Shown one piece after another: positions 22,380 to 27,122 of a stretch of 27,122 bases of DNA. A model generated the notes under the pieces. It did no database searches. It saw only the letters and a program-made list of their open reading frames with translations, and had not been told where the DNA came from. Every line of letters begins with the position of its first letter. Within the stretch, counting starts at the first letter, position 1. Source of the DNA: a virus; IMG/VR virus record IMGVR_UViG_3300031566_000306, positions 1-27,122 of that record; one strand, written 5' to 3'. The position numbers were made by a program, and so were the translations under genes.

Positions 22380-22727
22380 ATAAAACGACTATTTTTAATG
22401 TCCATGGCGGTTTTACTGCTGATGGCCAGTCCGGCCCGGGCCGATCGCTATTACAAATTAACAGCTCTGGACACCGAAGGATACGAATCCGGATTCAGCA
22501 ATTTTGTTTCAATCACCGAGTTTCGGGAAACAATTACGTTTGCATGGACTCCCAATTCAGAGCCGGATATTTTTGGTTATAAACTCTGGGTGAACTGTGC
22601 AGATGAATTTGGATACATGCCGGTTCCCGTTGATATTTTCCACTTCGATTACTGCTTGGAAACAGAATGTCAAATAACATTGGATATGAGTGATCCAAAA
22701 AATATAACGATAGGAGGTGCACCATGA
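22380..22727 (+). CDS. Exported FnIII-like small protein with an apparent AUA start
   Basis: If ATA 22380 is the start, the product is 115 residues and opens with a textbook signal peptide (KRLFLMSMAVLLLMASPARA then D, AxA cleavage). The site GGAGG at 22370-22374 is five bases away, optimal, while the first ATG (22398) is 23 bases away and would cut off the basic n-region. The mature part (YYKLTALDTEGYESGFSN, then WTPNSEPDIFGYKLWV) is like a fibronectin-III-like beta-sandwich with two possible Cys pairs. Probably secreted to the envelope. Its stop overlaps the next start (ATGA). Function unknown. Confidence 0.6.
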   Translation: MKRLFLMSMAVLLLMASPARADRYYKLTALDTEGYESGFSNFVSITEFRETITFAWTPNSEPDIFGYKLWVNCADEFGYMPVPVDIFHFDYCLETECQITLDMSDPKNITIGGAP

Positions 22728-23071
22728 AGAATTTAATTTTTGTTGTATGTATCATTTTTATTATGACAGGGGTGGCATTTTCAGAACCGTATTTGAGAAC
22801 GGTGCCTGTGATCGAAGCCGTTACAAGTTACAAGCTGATTCTGGACGGTACGGAATACACCGAAATGCCATTTACAAGCCAATCCGGAACGGTTCAGATG
22901 GTTAAAGATATGGCGCCATTGAATTTAGCGAATGGAGTTCACACCGGAACCATTCAAGCGTTCAATACGCTATGGGGGATTAAAACAGATGCCGTCCCTT
23001 TCGAGTTCACAAAACCGGGCGATTTGACAGACCCAGTTATCGGATTAGCTTCAACTGATCCAAGGCTATGA
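22724..23071 (+). CDS. Exported small protein
   Basis: 115 residues; ATG 22724 overlaps the preceding stop and follows GGAGGTG. N-terminus KNLIFVVCIIFIMTGVAFS then E is a signal peptide (about residues 1-20). The mature part carries short strands such as YKLILDGTEYTEMPF and TIQAFNTLWGIK, again beta-rich and similar in outline to the preceding FnIII-like protein (compare 'YKLILDG' with 'YYKLTALD'), so the pair may be diverged duplicates or partners. Overlaps the next small gene by ATGA. Function unknown. Confidence 0.65.
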   Translation: MKNLIFVVCIIFIMTGVAFSEPYLRTVPVIEAVTSYKLILDGTEYTEMPFTSQSGTVQMVKDMAPLNLANGVHTGTIQAFNTLWGIKTDAVPFEFTKPGDLTDPVIGLASTDPRL

Positions 23072-23223
23072 GTTCTATAATTTTTAAAAACTGGCCCAAG
23101 GATTATAGTTACATAAGAACAGCTAATATAAAAACCTATATCCGGCAGATGAGACTCATCAATTCCAGAATTAACAAAGCGGTTGAAAAGATCAAGGAGG
23201 TGAAACCAAATGCCAACCGATAA
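23068..23223 (+). CDS. Short basic protein in the overlapping lysis chain
   Basis: 51 residues; starts inside the previous stop (ATGA) with a weak AAGG upstream and ends 14 bases into the next gene. Sequence is basic and helical (YIRQMRLINSRINKAVEKIKE). Because its 3' end carries the AAGGAGGTGAAA ribosome site of the next gene, it may partly serve translational coupling. Not recognised; real coding status is supported by the tight overlaps at both ends. Confidence 0.45.
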   Translation: MSSIIFKNWPKDYSYIRTANIKTYIRQMRLINSRINKAVEKIKEVKPNANR

Positions 23224-23566
23224 TACAGAATTGCCCGTCGCTCATCATGGCCCCGAAAATGGCCAGGTTCCCCTCCAGATGAAGACCGGTAAAATTAAAC
23301 GAGATGTTGAGCCCGGACATACACCTTTTCTTAATTTTTTCGCCGTGTATGTCATTACAATGGCATTTATTTATATTGTCTCGATAACCTTCTTCGATAT
23401 TCCCAAAGGCAATATACGTTTTGCAGATACTTCTCTCGGGTTTATACTCGGCACAGTCATGTCGTGGATAATAAACTGGGCTTTTAGATCTTCGAAGGCT
23501 CAGATCGACAAAGAATCCACAGAACGACAAATAAAACTTAATGGAGGAGGTGAAGAAACAGATTGA
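23210..23566 (+). CDS. Two-helix membrane protein, holin candidate
   Basis: 118 residues; ATG 23210 behind AAGGAGGTGAAA. Two hydrophobic segments: about 40-62 (FLNFFAVYVITMAFIYIVSI) and 75-92 (LGFILGTVMSWIINW), joined by a short loop, then a charged C-terminal tail (KAQIDKESTERQ), which is the typical plan of a class-II-type holin with both ends cytoplasmic. No family signature, so other small membrane proteins are possible. Its last codons belong to the first copy of a 58-nt tandem repeat. Confidence 0.6.
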   Translation: MPTDNTELPVAHHGPENGQVPLQMKTGKIKRDVEPGHTPFLNFFAVYVITMAFIYIVSITFFDIPKGNIRFADTSLGFILGTVMSWIINWAFRSSKAQIDKESTERQIKLNGGGEETD

Positions 23567-23619
23567 CAAAGAATCCACAGAACGAAAAATAAAATTTAAC
23601 AAAGAAAGAGGTGAAGAAA
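23501..23619 (+). repeat. Tandem duplication of about 58 bases across a gene junction
   Basis: Copy 1 is 23501-23558 and copy 2 is 23559-23619, starting CAGAT(C/T)GACAAAGAATCC and ending GAGGTGAAGAAA. They differ by a few substitutions and a 3-base indel. Copy 1 encodes the end of the holin candidate; copy 2 carries the ribosome site of the lipoprotein gene. Confidence 0.85.
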
Positions 23620-24000
23620 ATGAAAAAGTTTAACGCATTAACCCTAATGGCCGTACTGCTTTGTGCGTTCATACTGACACTTTCGATTTATGGTTGCCCG
23701 CCATCGAACCGGATTGTCCCGACAGAGATTCAGGCAGAATACACATTTGCTCAGGCTCAGGAGTGGTTCACGCCGATGTTGGAGACGTATAACAAGTGGT
23801 TTGCAGCGGCAGATCTCGAAACAAAGCGGAAGTGGGCGAGGGGTATCAGCCCATTGTGGGACAAGGCCGGAGATATTATGGTCGACTGGGGAAAGGCGGT
23901 TGACTCTGACCTGCCTTTTGCCCAGTCAAAGATCGAATTGTTCATGATGTATAAATCACAGATCCTTTTGGCATTACCGGGTCTAATTGGAGGTGAATAA
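23620..24000 (+). CDS. Predicted small lipoprotein of the lysis region
   Basis: 126 residues from ATG 23620 (GTG 23611 is part of the duplicated ribosome site). Hydrophobic N-terminus with a lipobox-like SIYG-C at Cys26, implying acylation and an outer-membrane or periplasmic location. Mature part is helical (YTFAQAQEWFTPMLETYNKWF, then WDKAGDIMVDWGKAV). Position after a holin candidate suggests an o-spanin-like or other envelope role, but it is longer and not proline-rich like Rz1. Function unproven. Ends with an overlap into the ribosome site of the next gene. Confidence 0.6.
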   Translation: MKKFNALTLMAVLLCAFILTLSIYGCPPSNRIVPTEIQAEYTFAQAQEWFTPMLETYNKWFAAADLETKRKWARGISPLWDKAGDIMVDWGKAVDSDLPFAQSKIELFMMYKSQILLALPGLIGGE

Positions 24001-24001
24001 G

Positions 24002-24217
24002 GTGGATAAAATGGAATTAATGTTAGCATTCGGATTTCTTGACATCATATCAACTGCTGTTGGTAAGTATATGGCAAGCCGCCCTGAAGATGCGGGGCCA
24101 GTTACATATGCTGAAGTTGTTGCGCTAAGGGAGATGTATGGGCCTCGTTTTACGATCGCTCATACCGAGGTCAAGGGCCATGCAAAATTTCTTGATCCGA
24201 ACTATACGGGTGAGTAA
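24002..24217 (+). CDS. Small protein at the end of the lysis chain
   Basis: 71 residues if started at GTG 24002, eight bases after GGAGGTGA; ATG 24011 is possible but has poorer spacing. N-terminal helix (ELMLAFGFLDIISTAVGKYM) is amphipathic to hydrophobic and might be a membrane-associated helix; the rest (PVTYAEVVALREMYGP, then TIAHTEVKGHAKF) looks globular. Begins directly after the lipoprotein stop. No family recognised. Confidence 0.6.
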   Translation: MDKMELMLAFGFLDIISTAVGKYMASRPEDAGPVTYAEVVALREMYGPRFTIAHTEVKGHAKFLDPNYTGE

Positions 24218-24285
24218 CTATTTGGAGGGGGGGGGTGTTTATATGGCGACATTAGGGAACCGGACAACTGGACGAGCTTAAAAAT

Positions 24286-24387
24286 ATGTCATATATAGCA
24301 GGTATCCATAACGGTAAGAATGACGCGCAAGAAATGGCCGTTGTGCTGCTATTTCTTATCGCTGTCCATGCTCTTGTTCGGTGCTGA
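24286..24387 (+). CDS. Tiny possible membrane peptide, overlapping the methyltransferase end
   Basis: 33 codons from ATG 24286 to TGA 24385-24387, encoding a hydrophobic stretch (VVLLFLIAVHALV) at its end. Preceded by a poor ribosome site. Its last 39 bases overlap the methyltransferase gene on the other strand, so it is weakly supported; it may be residue of a decayed gene. Confidence 0.2.
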   Translation: MSYIAGIHNGKNDAQEMAVVLLFLIAVHALVRC

Positions 24388-25239
24388 TTGTTCGTTTCTC
24401 CCAGGTGGGATGGCAATAATGTCTATTCCTCCGCCAGAAGGTATAAGCTTTTCCAAATTGTCTCCGCGCACTTCGCAAGATGATTTTGTGTCCAACAGGC
24501 GGTAACCCATTGGATGCAGGAGTTCTTCGTAATCAGAAAATGATTGCTGTCGTTCTCTCATCAGGTAAGTGGTCAGCTCAAAGATCACTGTTGGCTTGAA
24601 TCGACCTATACAGCCCATTGCCCCCCTTAAGACATCCAACTCATAACCGTCTGTGTCGATCTTTATTAGGTCGAGTCTGCCGATCTCACGATTCTGAGTA
24701 AATGTGTCCAGGGTTATTTGCTTGCCCGTTGCATCTTTTGAAACGCCCAGGTGAACAGGATGTCGATTGCCGCCAAGATCATCAATCGGCCAGCTCGAGT
24801 AAGCTGTCAAGTGGCTTGATTCTGTATTCGACGCGGACACAAAGGTCTGAACCGGTATAACTCTTTTACCTATTATATCCTCATTAATCTCTATATTACG
24901 TTTCAGTTTGCCAAAAGCACTGTGTGTTGGTTCAAAGGAATATACAACGGCTTGAGTATATGTGGCTGCAAAAATCAAGGAAATCGAACCGACATTAGCT
25001 CCGACATCGAAGATAACAGCATCTTTTGGGATTTGAATGAATCTATTGCTGGTCACATGCTTCTGGAAATTACCAAACAAAAAGATCGACAGATCTATAC
25101 CTTCGGCAAGATCGACGTCAAATCTCACGCCCCTGCGACGAATTACTCTCTTCTGTTTCAAGTTTAAAAATCGCACGATTGCGAAAATCGTGCGAGCAAC
25201 CCTCATTTTGAACCGTGTTGAGTTGAAATATGGTAGCAT
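24349..25239 (-). CDS. FkbM-type SAM-dependent methyltransferase (candidate lysogenic cargo)
   Basis: 296 residues, ATG 25239 with AAGGAGAG upstream. The SAM-binding motif I FDVGANVGS is at about 77-85 and is typical of the Methyltransf_21/FkbM family, as are LIKIDTDGYE (191-200) and VIFEL (218-222). FkbM-type enzymes commonly O-methylate sugars or secondary-metabolite carbons, and phage copies can alter surface polysaccharide. It lies on the opposite strand to the structural genes, downstream of the repressor with 51 bases between, so it is likely transcribed in the lysogen. A strong terminator-like hairpin lies in its codons 15-23. Base composition is lower in GC than the head genes. Confidence 0.85.
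   Translation of the reverse strand: MLPYFNSTRFKMRVARTIFAIVRFLNLKQKRVIRRRGVRFDVDLAEGIDLSIFLFGNFQKHVTSNRFIQIPKDAVIFDVGANVGSISLIFAATYTQAVVYSFEPTHSAFGKLKRNIEINEDIIGKRVIPVQTFVSASNTESSHLTAYSSWPIDDLGGNRHPVHLGVSKDATGKQITLDTFTQNREIGRLDLIKIDTDGYELDVLRGAMGCIGRFKPTVIFELTTYLMRERQQSFSDYEELLHPMGYRLLDTKSSCEVRGDNLEKLIPSGGGIDIIAIPPGRNEQSAPNKSMDSDKK
25171..25195 (-). terminator. Terminator-like hairpin inside the methyltransferase 5' end
   Basis: Perfect 10-base arms TCGCACGATT and AATCGTGCGA with a 5-base loop. Read on the minus strand the stem is followed by TTTTT, exactly an intrinsic terminator layout, in the direction of repressor-methyltransferase transcription. Confidence 0.55.
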
Positions 25240-25290
25240 ATCTCTCCTTCCCGCACTATTACAACGCCCAGGGAGCTCGGCCGTCTTTTC

Positions 25291-26109
25291 TTAAATGGAT
25301 TGACATTTATTAAATATCTCACCGATCTGTGCGGCGCAAGCGCGCCTTTCCTCGATACCTTCCGGAGGCTTGGTATTAATCATTATATTTTTGATCAATT
25401 CAGATATATTGTTATTTTTAAGATCTTCATTTTCATTTTTTAGTTCCGCTTTTCTTTGTTTGAGCTTTACGTTTTGCTCTTCCGCTCTGACCAGCTGATC
25501 CTCCACAACGGCCCGCCGGGCCCGTTCTTCCAGGAGCATTCTCAATAATTCCTTTTGGTTCAATTCCGTTTCCTCTTTTTTTGTGGGTTTTTCATCGAGG
25601 ACTTTGCTTTCAGTGTATTTCGGCCCGATGCCGGTCAAAATCCATGATTTGTCATACCCGGTGGCAGCCTCGATCTTTTCAAGAGCCAGGCCATATGGCG
25701 GAAATCCCAAAAAATGGGCATCGTCTTCGGTGGCGTGGATATTGATTCCGGCGGCTTCCAGAAGCTGGGCCGAATTGAAATTTCTGGATTCCTTGATTTC
25801 TTTGAGCCTTGAATAGATCAGACCGATTTCCCGCCGGGACATATTACCTAATTTTTCATCGGCCTCAAATGCCCACCGGCCTTTTTCCAAGATCGGTCCC
25901 TGATAGCCGTCATTTTTCAGCCATTCGATATTGTAAACTGTATTTTGAGACACCTTGATTAATTTCTGGCCCCGAGGCGCTTTTTCAAGTTTCATCCACC
26001 GATGAATGGTTTTGATATGAACACCGGTGTTTTTGGCCAAGTCCACCTGGGTCCAGCCTTCACGGTCTAAAATATATTGAATTTTGTCTTTAAAAAGGAG
26101 TCTATCCAT
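25291..26109 (-). CDS. CI-type phage repressor with two HTH domains and a coiled coil
   Basis: 272 residues, ATG at 26109 with AAGGA upstream. The first HTH is about residues 6-66 (ILDREGWTQVDLAKNTGVHI then TIHRWM), the second about 95-163 (SRLKEIKESRNFNSAQLLEAAG then IEAATGYDKSWILTGIGP); the latter ends in the 'GY...WLLTG.GP' element found in bacteriophage CI N-terminal domains. The first ends in IEWLKNDGYQGP, so both look like related units. A coiled coil follows (about 178-232, rich in E/K/R). There is no S24 peptidase domain with Ser-Lys, so LexA-like self-cleavage is not expected. Acts as the lysogeny regulator. Confidence 0.8.
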   Translation of the reverse strand: MDRLLFKDKIQYILDREGWTQVDLAKNTGVHIKTIHRWMKLEKAPRGQKLIKVSQNTVYNIEWLKNDGYQGPILEKGRWAFEADEKLGNMSRREIGLIYSRLKEIKESRNFNSAQLLEAAGINIHATEDDAHFLGFPPYGLALEKIEAATGYDKSWILTGIGPKYTESKVLDEKPTKKEETELNQKELLRMLLEERARRAVVEDQLVRAEEQNVKLKQRKAELKNENEDLKNNNISELIKNIMINTKPPEGIEERRACAAQIGEIFNKCQSI

Positions 26110-26126
26110 TTTTTTCCTTAAAAAAG

Positions 26127-26203
26127 TTAAAAATATCTTGACATACAGGATATAAAAAGATAATTAACCCTTAATTACCTTTAGTTGTCTTTAAAAATAT
26201 CCT
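26127..26203 (+). promoter_or_regulatory. Operator/promoter region between repressor and Ner-like gene
   Basis: A rightward -35-like TTGACA (26138-26143) is followed after about 17 bases by AT-rich sequence that coincides with a perfect palindrome, TAATTAA-CCC-TTAATTA (26161-26177). A 13-base repeat TTAAAAATATC(T/C)T occurs at 26127-26139 and 26191-26203, and ATATC/GATAT flank the -35 box. These are operator candidates for the repressor and the Ner-like protein. Confidence 0.55.
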
Positions 26204-26238
26204 TTATGATCTTTTAAGGTTGCTGGGAAATATTTAAA

Positions 26239-26514
26239 ATGATTAATAATATCATTAAAAGCAAATTTTTTCAACCCAGAAACAACAACCGGGCGACATT
26301 AAAATATTTAAAAAAACTCGGGTACCCAATCCCCCATATCCGAAAGGCCTTGATCGTTCTCAACGGGGTCAAACTGGATGACATTGCACAGGGCCAATCC
26401 ACCCCATCGAGTATATCCAAAACCCTCCGCCTTAAAACAGGCCGGAACCACCGGAAAAAAGATAAAAGCCTGATCGCATCCAAACTTAATCTTGAAATTG
26501 AGGAGCTATTTTAA
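26239..26514 (+). CDS. Ner/Cro-like HTH regulator
   Basis: 91 residues with a weak ribosome site. The C-terminal two-thirds (HIRKALIVLNGVKLDDIAQG then STPSSISKTLRLKTG then IASKLNLEIEELF) is the pattern of Mu Ner and related Cro/C1-type HTH proteins, in which the recognition segment S-S-I-S-K is followed by an 'A..L......' helix. It is divergent from the repressor and its stop directly precedes the next ATG. Likely the early regulator opposing the repressor. The short basic N-terminus is not conserved. Confidence 0.7.
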   Translation: MINNIIKSKFFQPRNNNRATLKYLKKLGYPIPHIRKALIVLNGVKLDDIAQGQSTPSSISKTLRLKTGRNHRKKDKSLIASKLNLEIEELF

Positions 26515-26838
26515 ATGCAGAAAACGCTTTTTCAAACCGTAAACGGGTCGGTAACGGTCAACAATTTCAGGGGCCGGCCCACAAAGCCCCCACTGGAATC
26601 CAAAGGAAACCCCAAACAGGCCCGATTTTACCCGGACATGGAGGACGCAATCGACAGGGCCATCCGGGCCGAGCGGGTCGATTATACGGCGTTTGCAACC
26701 AAATGCAGCGAGGTCGGGATTACCTTTAATTTTGATCAAATCGACACCCTTTTGAAAAACAAAGACGTTCTGTCAATAATTTTAAGCGATAAAAACATCA
26801 TTAAACTTTTAAGGCTAACACTACAAAAAAATTTTTAG
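26515..26838 (+). CDS. Early hypothetical protein
   Basis: 107 residues; GAGGAG about 11 bases upstream of ATG 26515, which follows the preceding stop directly. Basic start (FRGRPTKPPLESKGNPKQARFY), then DMEDAIDRAIRAERVDYTAFATKCSEVG and a helical C-terminus. May be a small DNA-binding or regulatory protein of the immunity/early region. No family recognised. Confidence 0.6.
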   Translation: MQKTLFQTVNGSVTVNNFRGRPTKPPLESKGNPKQARFYPDMEDAIDRAIRAERVDYTAFATKCSEVGITFNFDQIDTLLKNKDVLSIILSDKNIIKLLRLTLQKNF

Positions 26839-26845
26839 CTTGTCT

Positions 26846-26884
26846 GTATTACATCGGTAATCGATTGGTAATTTTTTGTAATAC
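26846..26884 (+). repeat. Inverted repeat upstream of the last gene
   Basis: GTATTACA (26846-26853) and TGTAATAC (26877-26884) are perfect inverted copies 23 bases apart, with two GGTAAT direct repeats between them. Possible operator. Confidence 0.55.
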
Positions 26885-26904
26885 GAAAAAATCGGGAGGT
26901 TGCC

Positions 26905-27122
26905 ATGAACACGATGAAAGACCTGGAAGATTTCGAAACCGCGGAATCCTGCCGGTCCCCGATCACCGAGGAGCTGGTCATTGCCGCCGGCTCTCCCGTC
27001 CACGGCAATCTGGCCGATACCTTTATCGCCCTGAATAAATTCGGGGACCTGGTCCGGCACCTGCATCAGAATCCGGATCTCACCGACGCCGATCGCCGCC
27101 GGATCCGGTCCTCGATAATTGT
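26905..27122 (+). CDS. Early gene, 5' part (cut by the window end)
   Basis: ATG 26905 with GGGAGG about seven bases upstream; open to the end of the window, so at least 72 residues. Acidic start (NTMKDLEDFETAESC), then VIAAGSPVHGNLADTFIALNKFG and a basic end (DADRRRIRSS). It is GC-rich like the head genes and unlike its neighbours. Not recognised. Confidence 0.6.
   Translation, partial: MNTMKDLEDFETAESCRSPITEELVIAAGSPVHGNLADTFIALNKFGDLVRHLHQNPDLTDADRRRIRSSII

Noticed and set aside
22198-22383. 61-codon frame from within the endolysin gene
   Set aside because: Out of frame with the endolysin, Cys/Arg-rich and without a ribosome site; it looks like a shadow.
1-27122. tRNA genes, integrase, attachment sites
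   Set aside because: No cloverleaf, tyrosine or serine recombinase motifs, or flanking duplications were seen by eye.

Overview
The window carries most of the late half and the immunity region of a temperate, lambda-like siphophage, either as a prophage or as a phage contig. Recognisable in order are a GpA-type large terminase, a small HTH protein, gpW, a lambda-type portal, a fused prohead protease/major capsid protein, head-tail connector genes, a tail tube protein, G/GT-type tail chaperones with a frameshift site, a tape measure protein, a tail hub and fibre-like proteins, lysis genes, a leftward repressor and a rightward Ner/Cro-like gene. No contractile-sheath gene was seen, so the tail is probably long and flexible. 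The GC-rich structural genes, the GpA/gpW/portal set and the intergenic repeat style fit a Desulfobacterota-like host. That host assignment is inference; nothing in the window fixes it.

Layout. 1-3141: end of a Cys-rich gene, a small conserved gene between two copies of a 38-nt repeat, terminase, HTH protein. 3142-8645: attenuator-like leader, gpW, portal, protease-capsid fusion, decoration-like protein, connector and tail-terminator candidates. 8827-13654: tail tube, chaperones, morphogenesis protein, tape measure, minor tail protein. 13743-21153: visibly AT-richer adsorption module with a hub carrying a beta-propeller, a spike-like protein, a protein made of two tandem jelly-roll-like domains, and three small genes. 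21337-24217: lysis and envelope module with a membrane/coiled-coil protein, GH108 endolysin, and a tightly overlapping chain of small exported or membrane proteins. 24349-26109 (minus strand): FkbM methyltransferase downstream of a double-HTH repressor, so probably expressed in the lysogen. 26110-27122: operator/promoter region, Ner-like regulator and two further early genes, the last cut by the window end.

Most unusual is the intergenic architecture. Six junctions hold heptanucleotide arrays (purine-rich half, then its pyrimidine complement) ending in a small hairpin whose loop and 3' arm contain the Shine-Dalgarno sequence directly before the start codon. The stem sequence differs between copies by paired changes, which points to selection on the fold. 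Other low-complexity families fill other junctions, and one purine-rich family lies in frame inside the terminase and the tail chaperone extension. Further points of interest are a possible dual-product protease/capsid gene, an attenuator-like leader before gpW, an AUA start codon on an exported protein, and a terminator-like hairpin inside the start of the methyltransferase gene.
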